DNA from: Isoetes taiwanensis
Lineage: Eukaryota; Streptophyta; Lycopodiopsida; Isoetales; Isoetaceae
Assembly: GCA_021234155.1 (NCBI GenBank)
Contig: JAJEKV010000025.1
Location: forward strand, 6,491,310-6,555,309
Direction of reading: 5' to 3'
DNA length: 64,000 bases
Part shown: positions 21,038 to 34,085 of the stretch, in pieces
How the letters are laid out: every line of letters begins with the position of its first letter
Position numbering within the stretch: position 1 is the stretch's first letter
The notes under the pieces: generated by a model
The model's input: the letters and a program-made list of their open reading frames with translations, nothing else
Told to the model about the DNA's origin: nothing
Database searches by the model: none
Program-made: the position numbers and the translations under genes

Positions 21038-22280
21038 TATCATATCTAAGCATTATTCTTTTTCAACAGCTATAGAAAGCTAGTTCCTTTATCTAAAGAA
21101 CAACCCTTTAAATTATTCAATGAATCTTGGCTCAACGTAACAAGGTTAAAGTTATATGTTTAAAGTTACCACCCTAGTGGCATATCTAGCTAGGAAAGAT
21201 ACATGTCATATAGACCTTTATGTAAATCAGATATGGCTTTCAACGTGACTTGGGTTGTTCCCCAATATAGTGGTAAAACTCCATCTTTCAAGAATATTCC
21301 ATGTGTTTTCAAGGTACCATTAGTCTAAGAAAGGGTATCCTACCTTGTCCATGTGTAGAAGGTGACTCATCATCAAAATGGCAAACCATTAGTATAAATA
21401 AATTCACCACTTATATGCTAAGATAGGCATACCCTTAAATTGCACAAGAGCATAAATAGTCTATAACACCTTAGTCTGGGTCCAACTACATGGTTCTAGA
21501 AATAGGTCCAATGGTGCCTACGCCAGCCATTGAATATATATGTCTATATGTATTTATATATATATATATATATATATTCACAATATCTGCAAGCACATAA
21601 ATGCACATTCAAAATATTCACAAACGTTGCATCAAATTCGAGCTACTTCGAACAGATGGCATAGTAGAGCTACTATTTGGAACACATGGAATAGCAGAAT
21701 AACTACTTGCAACACAATGGCCACCAGCCGCTTTCAGATGCTTATTCATGCCATTTAGTTGCAGACACAAATATATAGCATATTTAGCATTTCTACAGCC
21801 ATAAATGTATATGAATTACTTTCTAATGACAATAAATAGGGAACAAATATCATGGGATCACAATGAATGAACGAAAAATAAAAGAGCATGCAAGATTCAA
21901 TAACTGTACTTTGAGATCTCAAGGTTGAAGGACATAGGTCTGCAGCACATGTGAAATGATGATAAGAGCTATGCAGCAACATCAAGAGTTCTCTAATTCT
22001 TCTAAGTTAATACACCTAGTTGGGAAAAAAAAAAGGGGGGAACCACCACATGCATAGCAAAAGACAAATTATGAAGATGCTTGTAAAGAATAGAATAAGC
22101 TTAAAGACGAAGTATTTCAGAGAGGATCCTTAAATCTGCATCTATGTTATTTAAACATAGACAACAAAATGGAAATGTCAAAAGAAATAAAACATACTGA
22201 GGAAAATAAAGTTTACCAGAAGAGCCTCCATCTAGCTGCCCGATGGACCAGGTTGAGTGCCATGACTAATTTAAAGACAT
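21038..22280. other. Gene-free stretch with a (TA)n microsatellite
   Basis: An uninterrupted TA run lies at about 21555-21578. Elsewhere the sequence is AT-rich without a recognised coding frame. Confidence 0.45.
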
Positions 22281-22285
22281 TCCTT

Positions 22286-22475
22286 AGCTTGATCATAATC
22301 ATGTATTAGATATTGCAGGATTATGATCAAGCTAAAATTTGTCTTCGAACACTGCTTGGCCAGACTCATCTTTTACTTGCCTACATAGCATCATATTGCA
22401 GGATTATGATCAAGCTAAAAATTGTCTTCGAACACTGCTTGGCCAGACTCATCTTCAACCTGCCTCTACATATAA
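22286..22475. repeat. 83-bp tandem duplication joined to a 16-bp inverted repeat
   Basis: TATTGCAGGATTATGATCAA occurs at 22311 and 22394 (period 83). Both units continue with TTGTCTTCGAACACTGCTTG and are nearly identical. Immediately upstream, TAGCTTGATCATAATC (about 22285-22300) is the reverse complement of GATTATGATCAAGCTA at 22319-22334. Confidence 0.75.
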
Positions 22476-23600
22476 TGTATAGGCAATAGACTTCTCGTTA
22501 AAGATGATCCAATCCATTCTTGGGACCTCTGCCATGTAATCCTGCATAGCAACAATGTGCCACACAACAACATATGCACAATTTGTGCAAGACCAAATAT
22601 AGGCTAGTCTTGGTTTACCTTGCATGCTTGGATGAAGGATGTCCAACGTTTTCTACAGAAAGATGCCTCTTGCAAAATAGATGAATGTTCATAGAGTATT
22701 TGCAAGGAGCAAAAATGGCAAGCATTGCTATCAATCGGGCTATAAAAGCAAGAAATTTGCAAGAAACAAATCAATCTTTACTTTGGAGAAAAATCAATCT
22801 AAAAGCTTAGAGCCGAATCAATCCAGCCACATTTTATGAACTTTCTGCTTGCAATTAAAAAAGAATATGAAATCCTTGTCGAGCATGCCACAATAACGAT
22901 CAAATTTGCATATAGAATTTGCATGAAAGGATCCTTTAAGGCACAAATCTATTCAACAACAAATCCTTCTTGAAAGGGGGAATTACTTGCGGAAATAAGA
23001 TTCTAAAAAGACACAACAACACAGTATACCTCAGAAAATCGATTAGCCTAAGGTCGTCGTCCATCCCGTGCAATGTTCCGCCTGTTTGTCGCTAATCCAA
23101 AACATTTTTAGAATGTAGCACGCAGCTATCAATGGTTGACGTTGTGATTCTGGCAAGTGGCGATGGACCCCTGCATGCTGGCGGACTTGAGGGGAACCCT
23201 AAACCAACGTGTCTTGGCATCCTTAGAGCAGATCGGAGAATTACGATGTCACAAAAAAAAGTTGTGGAAATTTTTGGATCGTCGGAAACGCTATCCGGCA
23301 GCAAGAACCCTCAAAACCTTTGGAAAAATATCTTAAAGAAAATCCAAAAAGGTTTTCCACCAGGTCAGAAAAACCAAATTTAAAAGATAGATATGTCACA
23401 AGTCATCACTTATGCCATAGATGATACACCATAAGATATATGACATGTATTTCAGACATAACATAGCAATAAGTCGTGTCACGTGTATTTTGACTTAAGA
23501 CACATGTTGACATATGTAATGACTTATACAGCGAGATTTTAAGTTATCGATACCCAATGTCATAATAATAAAAAAACTATTCTATTCTATTCTAATAATA
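22476..23600. other. Gene-free stretch
   Basis: No conserved protein is recognised. A short (TTCTA)3 run near 23581 resembles the retroelement tails elsewhere, but the GGACGATAAAA terminus is absent. Words of the type TGACATATG/ACACATG are frequent at 23400-23530 and resemble sequence just outside the right-hand repeat at 28.3 kb. Confidence 0.4.
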
Positions 23601-24054
23601 TTTATTAAGTATTCTTGCTTATAGCGTAACCATGTGACATAAGTTATATCTTATGGCTTACATATGGAAGTTCATATATATCAAGCAGGATGTGGTTAAT
23701 GTGGCTAGAAAGCTGATATCAGCCAGCTCCATCCCCATCCAACCTATCATGGCCCATTCATGGGTCATGGATTATAACACGCCCATGTATATGCCATGCT
23801 AAAACATCTATGCCATGCATCCCTATAACAAATTATGTGACCTGCCAACCGTACCTAGCAAATTCACTTGAATGATCTCTGTTTGGTTCTTATGTGAAAT
23901 AGATAGTTCACACTGATTATGAAATTCAACTGTTTGAAATGCCTTGCTCACGAAGAAATTATGTTCTTCGCTTAGTAAAAGGTAGCCCCTTTCGGTTAAA
24001 AAATCCCTCTTTTCCCTACTACTACTACTACTTGAATCTGCTAGTTTGGAGGAG

Positions 24055-24536
24055 ATGGCGACCGATGCGATTGATCTTGGGGTGGAGAAGGTAAGTTGAT
24101 CATGAGAAGAAATCAATCAACTTAATATGTAGAGGGCACTTCTTTCAATTCTACCCAAGTATACTCTTTAACCAGCAAATTAATTCGATTTTAGAGGCTA
24201 AGGCTCATCCCCATTCAAGTTCCTCCCCCATACCCATTTTTCAAGAAGAATTTGGGGCAATGGAAGATCACCACACTATGGCAAAGAATGCCTCTGTTGT
24301 TGTTCCTTGCTGCTATATTCCAACAAACAACTATACTTCATCAATGGAGAACAGAATTATTCAAGTTTAATACTACATTCTATAAGCAATGGATTCAAGC
24401 AAGAGATTCCGGACAGGCAAAGAAGCGGGTTGACGAGCATGCTTATATGAAGATCGTGAGGTCAGTGGTGGTTAATCTGGCCATAGGCAGTGCTCTTCCA
24501 TTTGGCAAAGGATGGTTGTGGTTAATGTGGTCATAG
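24055..24536 (+). other. Exon-like segments inside the inverted-repeat region
   Basis: ATG at 24055 opens twelve codons (MATDAIDLGVEK) followed exactly by a consensus donor, GAGAAG|GTAAGT (24091-24096). Farther on, an open stretch from about 24200 reads EDHHTMAKNASVVVPCCYIP, and a different frame reads DSGQAKKRVDEHAYMKIV just before GAG|GTCAGT near 24460. These look like captured or decayed exons. I cannot assign a protein family or show that they form one gene. Confidence 0.3.
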
Positions 24537-25060
24537 GTAGTGCTGGTTAATCTGTCCAAGGTGATAGTGGTTAATCTGGCCATAGATGGGCCTAGTTAAT
24601 TTGTTAAAGGGCAAGAGTGGTTAATTTGGCCTTAGGTGGTAGTAGTTAATGTGGTCATACTGGTGGTTAATTTGGCAAAGGGTGGTAATGGTTAATGTTG
24701 CCTTAGGCCTTAGGTGGTGGTTATTAAGCTATAAATGTTTGAATTTGTAATTTTGTAGCTTCCACTTGAATGTTTCACATAATAATTGAAGTTTCGTTGA
24801 TTGGTTCACAGCCACATGAAATCACTACCCTTGTGGTTAGTGTGGCCAATGTCCCAATGTGGTTAACGTGATCATGGTTAATCTGGCCATGGTTATGAAG
24901 TGGTTAATATGGCCATGAAGTTGTTAAGGTGACCATATTGTTGACGTGGTTAATTTGGCCATGGTTATGAAGTGGTAAATACGGATAGATTAACCCTATG
25001 GCCAATATCGTAATGTTGTTAACGTGGTTATAGGTATATGAAGTTATTAATCTAGCCATA
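24462..25060 (+). repeat. Degenerate GTGGTTAATNTGGCCAT repeat array
   Basis: At least ten variants of GGTTAATNTGGCC occur at irregular spacing of about 25-60 bp. The motif also occurs within the left inverted repeat at about 23693. It recurs near the right end at 27410-27625 in both orientations. Such subterminal motif clusters are typical of DNA transposon ends. Confidence 0.6.
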
Positions 25061-27400
25061 GTTAGGGTTTAGGGTATTTAAATATTGCTTTCTTGGTAGG
25101 TAAGAGTTGATGTAAAGAATGTTTTCAAGGTAGGAAACTGTTGTTTTAAGGTTGTGGATACTCTTCTATAAATAGTTCCATCGTGGCCAGTTCTTCATTG
25201 TGGTTTTTTAGATAGTTTTTCCTTGTAGTTTTAAAGCTAATTCTAATTAGGGACGTCTTGTGCTTGCAAATTTCACTGTGGAGAGCTTTTTTTTTTTTAG
25301 GGTAAGATTTTTTTGATTAATATAAAAACAAGGTACACGACCTTCTTGTGGGCTCCACAATAGGCCAGATAGGAAGCATACAATGCTCTTGGTCACCAGA
25401 TAGAAAGAATTGTAACAAAAAATACACGCAGCCATCAAACTGAAAAAACTACCCTAAGATCACATCCATGTACTATGGTCAAGGTTCTCAACCTCTTCTT
25501 CATCCCTGCAAAATGAGATGCTCCTCAGCCTTTTAGTTCTTCCAGTACTAGAGGGCATGGCCTTCTTCCCAACTATTGTAGGTACTATGGGAAGGTAATA
25601 GCACTTGTAGAGTGCAATCAAAATTATTCCTCAAGATCTTGAAGAACATAGCCGGAGGAATACCTAGAAGAATAAGATAGGCAAGTCGCTCTTGATTGTA
25701 TGAGAACGCCTGAAGATCTGCCTTCTTCTCCTACTAGCAGTACTATCGAGGCTTACTTGCTCTTCCAGAAATACGCCGCACTATCAAGAAGCCGAACCTG
25801 CAAGATTTTAAGCAGAAGTAGAACTGTACTAGGCAAGATTGCCAACTGTCTTCCCACTAGCAAGGTACTATAGGCATTTCAACAAGAGCTCCCTCCACTA
25901 CTAGAGCAACCTGCTACTCCACTTGTATAACCGCATCAACCTCTTCTCTACAATAAAGGTACTATAGACTAGGCTACTCTTTCCATGTAGAGCTTCAAGG
26001 CAAAGTAACATATATTCAACAGTTTTGAATACTACAGGAGAAAGCCAATCGCAATTCTAATGGAAATTTTCCAGAGAAGCCTCCAGTAAGATGTTGCAGC
26101 CCCGCAGACTCATGGCAGCCCCATCATGACAAATAGGAGTTGCAGGGTCTGTTTCAATAGTATCTGCCTCCTGAAGCACACCCCCGAAAGATTTGAAGGC
26201 ATTAACATTTAAACAGTATATGTGTTGCAGCTACAAGAGACACATGTCTCCCGTCCTGTATATCTTGCTTTGCCAATCTGACCTGTACGGATCACCATGT
26301 CATCCTCTCTAGCTGGGATAGAGAAGGAGAAAAAACCCATAATACGCAAGACCAAAAATAAGCCATTCTATGTCCCCTCCTGTCATGGTAATAGCCAAGA
26401 AAAGAAGTGCTGCAGTGAGTGCAGACACAACCGTAGTACATAATCATGGCTGCAGTGAGTGCGGCACTGGTTCATAGCTGAAGCCATAACCATATGAGCA
26501 GAATATGAGCAGAATAGATGACCTTATCAGATCTGAAAAATCAAGCCAAGTGTCTAGAGTTCTTCAAGGATTTTAACCAGTATTAAAGCAAGCAACCCGA
26601 AAGCTCCAACATCCCTTGACATATTGATATGGCCTGATTCTGCAACTGCAGTGAGTGCAGTTACAAACCGCAAGGAGTGCGGCTTCCCTGTGCATTGAGT
26701 GCAACAAGATCCTGCCATTATGTGCAAGAAAATGGATGATAGCTGGAACTGAAAAATCGAGCTCAAATACTGCTAAAAATCTCCTAGCATTAATCAAACA
26801 AAAGAGAAACAAGCAGGCCTTAAGCATCCATCCATTGTTGTTGAAGCTCTGAGGCACTAAGAGTCCTCCAAATGCTTGCAAAATGCTAAGCTAATCTGTC
26901 TAGTCTCAAATCAAATGGCAGAAACAGAAGAATCCATTCTTACCCAACCTAACCTTACGCAAACAGAGGACAAGTTTCAGAGCAGCGACCATGTTCTGAG
27001 AGCCAACCCATGTTGCGAAGAGCCGATGGAAGACTAGGTAAAAAATGTCTGGAGCAACTGGCATCAATCCGGCCAGACAGAAGCAGGCATTAACCTGCTC
27101 GTCCAGCTCGCTTTGCCAAGACGTCGGCTCAAGATGTCGGGCCGCCGCCGCCGCCGCCCTAACTAGCGGCTAGGGTTACCATTCCCACTTCATCAGATCC
27201 TTGGAAAATATCGTGCCAAAGGGTGGAGAGCATTTGGATGGAAGCATTCCAAGGTAGAAATACCATCATTATGAATAGATTTGTTGGTTCAATATATGAA
27301 TATGCTCGATGTTTTGGTACATGTTTCCTAACTTACCATGTTTTCGAAATATAATATATAATATAATATGATAAAATGTCTGAGTTAAGTAATCTAGCTA
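25061..27400. other. Interior of the inverted-repeat region, no recognised gene
   Basis: I found no transposase motifs on either strand. GCAGTGAGTGCAG-like words recur near 26413, 26451 and 26648. A run of CCG units lies at about 27143-27160, next to CCCTAACTAGCGGCTAGGGT. This resembles the GC-rich 5' end of a plant gene on the minus strand, but no convincing exon follows. Confidence 0.35.
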
Positions 27401-28366
27401 TCTTATGTGGTTAATGTGGCAATGGGTATGAAGTGGCCACATGATGGTCGATGTTGCCCCTTTTTTTTGGCAAGTTAATATGTTGGACAATGGTTAATAT
27501 GGCTAGTCAATATGTTCTAATGTAGTTAATATGGCCAGTCAATATGTTCTTTTGTGATTAGAACAAAGCTTATGCATATGTGGCCAAATTAACCACTGCC
27601 ATTTATTAGCCATATTAACCACTTGGACGCACGAATCGCATTCGAGCAACTGGTCATGCAGAGTATGGGTCTATGCAGTGATGACTTTAAGGTGTGAAAC
27701 TTCGTAAAGTTGCTATATTTTACCATTTTTTAAAATCTGGATTCGATGGTTTACTAGGATGCGTACGCTAAAGAACTTCATAAAATCGCTAAAATTTGAT
27801 AATATTGCAAGCCAATTATAGTAAATTCGCCAAATTAATGGACATTTTATAGTAAAAACCTCAATTTTATGGTAAAACATCCAATTCTACTAAATTCGTT
27901 TCTATAAAAATGTTGAAAAAATAGGAAACAATCGCCACCATTTCTATAGTTTAGAAGCAGCTAGAGGATGATAAAGTCATCACTAGGTCTATGGCTGCAC
28001 TAAACAATAGAAATAATTGAAGTGGAATTTGGCAGGTACGGTTGGTAGGCCCCATAAATGGACGCAGGGCATGCATGACATGAATGTTATGGCATATGCA
28101 TAAGCATCTTTTAATCCATGATCCATGAATGGACCATGATAGCGCAATTCCATGGGGATCAGACGGGGTGATGGGTTGGATGGGGATGGAGCTGGCCAAT
28201 ATCAGCTTTCTGGCCACATTAATCACATCACGCTTGATATATACAGACTTCCCTTACATATGACATTGGTTAGCTATATATTATAACTCATGACATATGT
28301 CATATATATATGACACATGTGGCATATATCATAATGTTCCGCCCACGTCTCGTCGCTCGCCTCGTA

Positions 28367-28556
28367 TGTCCGCGCTGCCTGCTCGCCGCCGCCGCCGCTT
28401 TTGCTGCCTGCCGCTGTTGGCTCGCCCGCCCGGCCTGGCCCGCCCGCCCGTCTGGGTGCCGGCCCGGCCTGCTCTGTTCCGGCTCGCTTCGCTTCGTCTG
28501 CGTTCGTCTCGCTCGCTTCGCTCGCCGTTTGCGCTCGCTTTTGCTGTCGCGCTTTT
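28367..28556. other. Adenine-free GC-rich tract (190 bp)
   Basis: From 28367 to 28556 there is no A on the plus strand. The tract is dominated by GCC, CGC, CTCG and TTCG words and is far more GC-rich than anything else in the window. It continues as a C-rich region with few A to about 28630. The open frames that cross it are by-products of the composition. Confidence 0.85.
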
Positions 28557-28659
28557 AGCCGCCGCCCGCCACGCCCCGCGTCGTCCGCCCGCCCCATCCG
28601 CCCGTCGCCCGTCCCCCCGACCCGGTCCCCCTAGTTTCCCTAGTTTGTATATATCATAA

Positions 28660-28825
<166 letters not shown>

Positions 28826-28842
28826 GGAACCCTAGTTTGCAT

Positions 28843-30418
28843 TTAGGTCATGAAACCTATAATATTTTGTGTATACTTGCTTGATGTTGTTTGACGCTCA
28901 TTTAATGGGGATACATCAGACTTAGGACGCAAAACCATCAAATACACAAAATGAGTTTTCATTGCCAAACGTTTAAATTGTACAACACAAACTGTTGGAA
29001 TTGGGGAAACACTATCATCCTTCACAAACTTGAAGGTCTTTTTACCCCCTTCCAAGGATAACATAACAATGCCCGTCTGCCAATCTATAAGAGGATTGAT
29101 AGCCTTATGCCATGGCATGCCTAGAATAATATCCATACCTCCAAGGTCAGAAACCATGAAAGAACGTTTACAGACATATTCCTGCAATTGAAATTCAACG
29201 TCCTTGACCGTAAATGAAGAAGGCGGAGGAGCAACATTCAAGAAAGCAGAAGACAATTCTACATCACTTGATAAATGAATAGAAGTTAATTTTAGTTCCT
29301 TTACCATTCGAGCAGAAATAAAATCAAACTCACTGCCCGGATCGAATAAGATATGTACTTTTTTATCTTGAATAGTAGCTTAAAATCGTAAGAGACTACT
29401 ATTCTCAGCAGAATCCATATTCGATTTTTCCCAGACATTAGCCACCTTCTTCCCTTTTCCATCTCCTCGAACAGAAGCTACTTTCTTACTTTGGCCCTCT
29501 TTCTTAGTCCCAAACTTAAGAATAGGTGTAGCTTCCTTTCTTTCCCCTTTCTTCTTCTCAAGATAAGTAGGACATTCATAAAACTTATGGTCGGTTGAAT
29601 AACAAACAAAACACTTATTCTCCCGCATTAGCCGCTTGCATGCTTGATAAAATTCCTTTGGCTCTTTGGCCCCAACAGGTTCATTATCTGCAACGTCTGT
29701 ATGCGGCCATTTGAATGGCCCAGACGCTGGAGCAGATCCCATTAATTTCTCCCGAAAACCACTCGCCTCTTTCATAGATACTTTGAGGCTATGTTGAGCA
29801 TTAATGGCTTCCCTGAGGGCCAAACCTTCCTCCTCTACTTTCTCTGCCATCTTAGAGAGCTCACCAAAAGAAAGATTGGCAACTTGCAGATCGAGCTTCG
29901 CCCGTACCCAACGATGAACCCCACCCATGAGTTTTTCAGACTTCTCAATATCATTTTTACTAAGCTGAAGTCCTTTCTTTAAAACTCGCGCGGCGAAGGC
30001 TTGAACAGTTTCTATATTTTGTTGGGTCAACTTATTTCATTCAGCGATAAGATCTCGCTCCCAATTATGACCCAAAAAAACGATTTTTGATTTGCTTTTC
30101 AAATTCTGCAAAGGTAACAATGGGTTGATCGACTGACTGGTTCTTCTGGATATCTAGCCACCAGTGCTTTTCAACCCCATCCAGATGATGCTCAGCAAAA
30201 TATAACTGAGTGTCTTCGTCATCCTTGGTTTTAGCAAAATATAAATTCAAATCCCGTAGCCATACGAAAAGTTCATCCGCATCTCTGGTAGCAGCGGAAT
30301 ATGTTTTGAATTCAATTTTGACATTGGCACCCGTTTTGATGCCACTACGCAGACGCCTTTTGCAGCTTTTGCCGCAATCAAGGCCTACTGCCAGAATTCG
30401 AAGTTCTTGGTACCGCAA
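28843..30418 (-). pseudogene. gag-protease polyprotein, broken
   Basis: The piece 30418-30065 holds the Gag core (DADELFVWLRDLNLYF, HHLDGVEKHWWLDI). After a frame change at a T-run and an in-frame stop, the piece 30030-29380 has the rest of Gag. Its CCHC knuckle CFVCYSTDHKFYEC lies at about 29612-29571. A stop near 29378 separates this from the aspartic protease, where FDPGSEFDFIS replaces the usual DTG/DSG motif and SDLGGMDIILGMPWH is the flap/ILG region. The protein would process and package element RNA, but three breaks make it non-functional as read. Confidence 0.7.
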
Positions 30419-30525
30419 GTTTTTTCTCTCATGAGCGAATTATCATGCTCTAACTCAAAAAGTTTTTCCTTGAGTTCCTCATCCTCAGTTAACATTGACA
30501 GGAGAACCAGCCATCGAAACTTGTT

Positions 30526-30537
30526 GCTCTGATACCA
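30526..30537 (-). other. Primer-binding site (iMet tRNA)
   Basis: The minus strand reads TGGTATCAGAGC, the standard plant LTR-element primer site. It lies six bases from the CA that would end the LTR. Confidence 0.8.
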
Positions 30538-30543
30538 CTAAAA

Positions 30544-31080
30544 TGGACTCTTGACGTGGCACGCTATCTCACCACCCAACCACAAGCCCTCAGCCAAAAC
30601 ACAGATGCTCCAGAGCTCTCCCCCGAGCAACTATATAGCATGCATGTCCCTTTGGTCCCTCTTTGGACCAAAGCCTCCTTTGGACAATAGCCCAAAGGCC
30701 CACATGGCCAAAAAGGCCTAAAGCCTTTTGCCACGTCCTCCTTGGCATATATCACTTCCATTCATCATTGTTTGGTCGAAATGCTTGCAAGTCCGAAGTA
30801 TTCTCATAATGCCCTAGGGAAATCCGGGTGATTTCCTGTAAAATCCAAGAACAATCTAGCTGCGCGTGGTAAATTTTGGGCCAGTAGTAAGTTACTAGTG
30901 GATAACAGATGTTGAAGGAATGATGGAGATTAAATCTAACGGTGTAACCCAAGGACTGAGGTGTTAATGTATATTTGAACAAGGCTACTACAATTATGAC
31001 AAGGCGTCTGCTTCTTTGAGATGGTATCACAACTTCGATCAGGTACTCCCATGTTATAAGGCCCATTAGAGATCAACATG
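30544..31080 (-). repeat. Probable 5' LTR of the minus-strand gypsy fragment (outer border unknown)
   Basis: The sequence adjoining the primer site begins TGGACTC on the plus strand, so on the minus strand it ends in ...CA as expected. A TATA-like ACTATATAGC lies near 30630-30640. With no second LTR present, the outer end is a guess. Confidence 0.35.
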
Positions 31081-33400
31081 TCTATGAGGCGCACACACTA
31101 CACAACATTGCTCACAGGTCCTTTTCCCAATTACCTTACATTAATGCACCTTGGTATAAGGCTTGAACTCCAGATGTCTTTGTTTATAAACTAGTCCTAT
31201 AGCTCTAGTGACAAATATGTTTCAAATATGTGACATGTCCTAAAGCTCCTAGTCAAACCATGCTCCTTAATGCTTTCATTGTTGGTATTAAATTGTGATT
31301 GCCAAGGAAAGTTTCCCTCTAATTACCACTCATAGATAGAAGAAGGGTACTCATAGATAGAAGAAGGATACTTGAGACCAAGTGGTCTATGAGATCCCTT
31401 ATACTGCATGGCATTGACAATATTAATCAGTTGATCATATCTATAGTGATAATTAATTACACATTATTGTAGAGGATGATACATCAATGAGATCGACTGG
31501 AGAACTTGTTTACAAAGGACCTTAAAGCTAGCTTTCTTTATCTAAATACATGATAACATATAGATGCCTGAGCAACTCGTTCATTTCACGCGCAATTCAA
31601 TATGTGAATGAGGACAACTTACCCCCATTTCTTATCACGGGAAAAAACAGTGTGCGTTTTGAACTACTAGTACTATACATAACATCCTACTAATTTGTGT
31701 GGTGGGGGTGGGGATCGGGGTGGATTGGGAAAGCTTCATATTCTAGATAGAGTGATAAGGTTGAAGATTTAACGTAATCTAGCTAGTATGACTACTATGT
31801 CCATATTAGTCATTCACCATTGCTCATAGGACCCTTTTGGACATTATTAGTGCACCCATACTAGTCGTTCACCATTGGTCGCCCTCTTGAACAAATCATG
31901 GAGGCAATAGCAACATGGATTATTACAGTTTGAAGCAAGGAAAGAGAAGACATGAGGCAAAGAAAGCACATTTTTAACATCCAATGATGGATGGATAAAA
32001 AAAATTTTCCGCTAGTTTCTTAAGAGACGCTCGCAAAAATCTTTTACATCTCCCCACCTGATTAATGAGATTACCAATGTATTGTTATAGGGGATGGTTT
32101 CCTGCCACAACGCTTCCTGGCAGCCACGATTCCAGTACGCACAACCCCATGCACCAACCTCCTATGCCACCACACGACCAGCGGCTTCTGGTCATGCGAG
32201 GTCAAGCGTGGACCCGACCCAACACTAGCTCAACTCCCATCGAGCCTAAGTTACCACCACTGGAATCCCGACTGCATATTGGAAAGCCTACTTAAAATGT
32301 GAATATGATCTATTCAATGTAAAGGGTTTCGATTTGGCGGGCAGATCAGTCACACACCTTTCAAACGGAACCAATAATTCAAATGAATTGGTTTCAACTG
32401 GTGCAAGAACTCTCGTCTCATACAGAGACCTTCCAAATGGTGATTTGCAATAGGGCATCTTCAATGGTGCTTAATCACTCAAACATGATGCATGGTAACT
32501 CTGTTCCAATCCGAACCCCTGCAATTACCAAGAGGGTTACATTGTTGTTTATGTACCCGTATTTTAGATTTACATATATCCCGTACCTTCCTCACAGTAC
32601 TATACGTACTATACCTATAAGTTGACAGGTCAAATTGAGCAACAATTACTTAAATTATTTGTCTATGGGTGTAGATTGCAAACTATAATATATAACTCTT
32701 AAATAAACATATTTTGGATTGAAAACTTTGAGAAATACTTAGTTTTCTAGAGACCTAATATATTTTGGTTCATTATTTAAAACTTGAAGTCCTTCATACT
32801 AATTGTTGTTGCAACTATTTCAACTGCAATACAAGAAATATTAGTTCCTAAAAAATTACAGAACGTACTGCACGTAAAATACTTTTCAAAGGAGAGGTAT
32901 GCATACGGTATTAATATGTTAAGTATGTATAATACCCGTATCGTACTAAACGTACCTGACAACACTGGAGGGTTGGGAAAAACATCAATGCAAGCAAAAG
33001 ATGGAGCATATACTAGAACTAGACCATGAGGACTCTTCCATCAAATAGAGCCCAATGCACGGAATAACAAATGTTAGACATCCTAGAAGAGGTTAGTGAA
33101 TATTGCATTTCTATTGAAGAGGCTTCTCGAAGTCTAGTATGCCTGAGTCTAGAATTAGAGACTAGCAGTATGATAGAATCACTCACAAGCAAAATAAGCA
33201 TCCTCATGTGCTCATACCTAGCAAGAAGAGGAACTCGTTGTCTGAACATTGGAAAGGGCAGCCTTAGACATAGAGATTACTCTTAGTATGGTTAAGGAGA
33301 AGCCAGCCTAGATGTGCAGTAATGGCGAGATATCCACAAGCACGGATCTACCAAGTGATAAGTGGTAGACAATATAGACATGTTTGGACATGTTCTACTT
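31081..33400. other. Gene-free stretch
   Basis: No recognised protein. TACTCATAGATAGAAGAAGG-like units are tandemly duplicated near 31325-31370. Short open frames at 32.0-32.6 kb show no family features. Confidence 0.4.
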
Positions 33401-33429
33401 GGCCATGAAGGGAATAATATATGATGAAT

Positions 33430-34085
33430 TTCAATTCCCTCCATTCAAGATATGGAATGCATATGAGACTAGTATCTAGGTCGGCAAAGTTAGGGGTTTG
33501 AGGATAATTGCAAGGAAGGGTGCACAAAATGTAAGAGATTGTCATAGATAGTAGGGAATTAGTGACAATCTTGGTTTGTGCAAATGTTGAAGGATTTAGC
33601 CAAACTTGTACATCCTCAGGCAAAATAATAAAGGCTGACTACATCAGCATGTATGAAGAAAGAGTTGTTCAAGAAGTCCAACCAAATGCATAGATGACCA
33701 TGGAACTCTTCAAACCATGGCTTGCTCATTTCAATTGAGAGTTCCAGGGGTGTCTCCCCAAAAAGGCCCATCTGATATTTTTTTCAAAGCAACCATGCTG
33801 GCTTAGGGGGTAATATTGACTGCCAAAGAGTATGGCATCCATTTTGCACTGTTGTCTACCCACACTTCTCATAGGTTACAACCCCTTGATGTCGCCTGCT
33901 TTGCCCCTTCCAAAGTTACATTTAAAAGGCTTAGAGATTAGCACATGGTGATGAAGGGCAAACAAGAACCAAGGAGGAAAGAGATTGCCGAGTCAATCTC
34001 CAATGCAATAGAGGCAGGATTGACTCCAATTAACATAAGGACTGGTTTCAAAGCTACTAAAATTTACCCCTTTGACAATACAAAA
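33430..34085 (+). pseudogene. DDE_1 (pogo/Jerky-type) transposase remnant
   Basis: Three blocks of the DDE_1 endonuclease domain can be read in order. The first is FPPFKIWNAYETSI near 33438, where the family has NxDETG, so the first catalytic aspartate is now tyrosine. It is followed by RIIARKGAQNVR. Near 33690, MTMELFKPWLAHF is preceded by TAG where the family has tryptophan. Near 33835, GIHFALLSTHTSHRLQPLDV and then ACFAPSKVTFKRL. The second catalytic aspartate block is lost in frame-shifted sequence between. Several stops and shifts show a dead gene. Such transposases move TIR elements by cut and paste; I could not identify the TIRs here. Confidence 0.65.

Larger units (their letters stand above)
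23615..28310. mobile_element. About 4.7-kb region bounded by about 0.3-kb inverted repeats (candidate TIR transposon)
   Basis: The segment about 23655-23892 aligns with the reverse complement of about 27990-28265. Shared words in order include ATATATCAAGC, TTAATGTGGC(T/C)AGAAAGC, CCAGCTCCATCCCCATCCAA, TCATGG(A/G)TCATGGATTA and CCAACCGTACCT(A/G)(C/G)CAAATT. By eye, identity is roughly four fifths. The interior has many GTGGTTAATNTGGCCAT words near both ends. No transposase is recognisable, so if it is a transposon (Mutator-like long-TIR elements would fit) it is non-autonomous. Two independent opposite insertions of one repeat are the alternative. Confidence 0.5.
28843..30543 (-). mobile_element. 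Ty3/gypsy-type 5' fragment (PBS, gag, protease), minus strand
   Basis: Read on the minus strand, TGGTATCAGAGC (30537-30526), complementary to the 3' end of initiator-Met tRNA, marks the primer-binding site. It is followed by gag and a retropepsin, then the homology stops at the (ATCT)n repeat. No RT or integrase follows, so the element is truncated at its 3' side. The LTR would start just above 30543. Confidence 0.7.

Noticed and set aside
21540..21758. Small secreted protein starting MSICIYIYIYIY
   Set aside because: It is translation of the TA microsatellite.
28297..28659. Overlapping Arg/Pro/Ala-rich open frames on both strands
   Set aside because: They result from the adenine-free, stop-poor GC-rich tract; every frame is open there.
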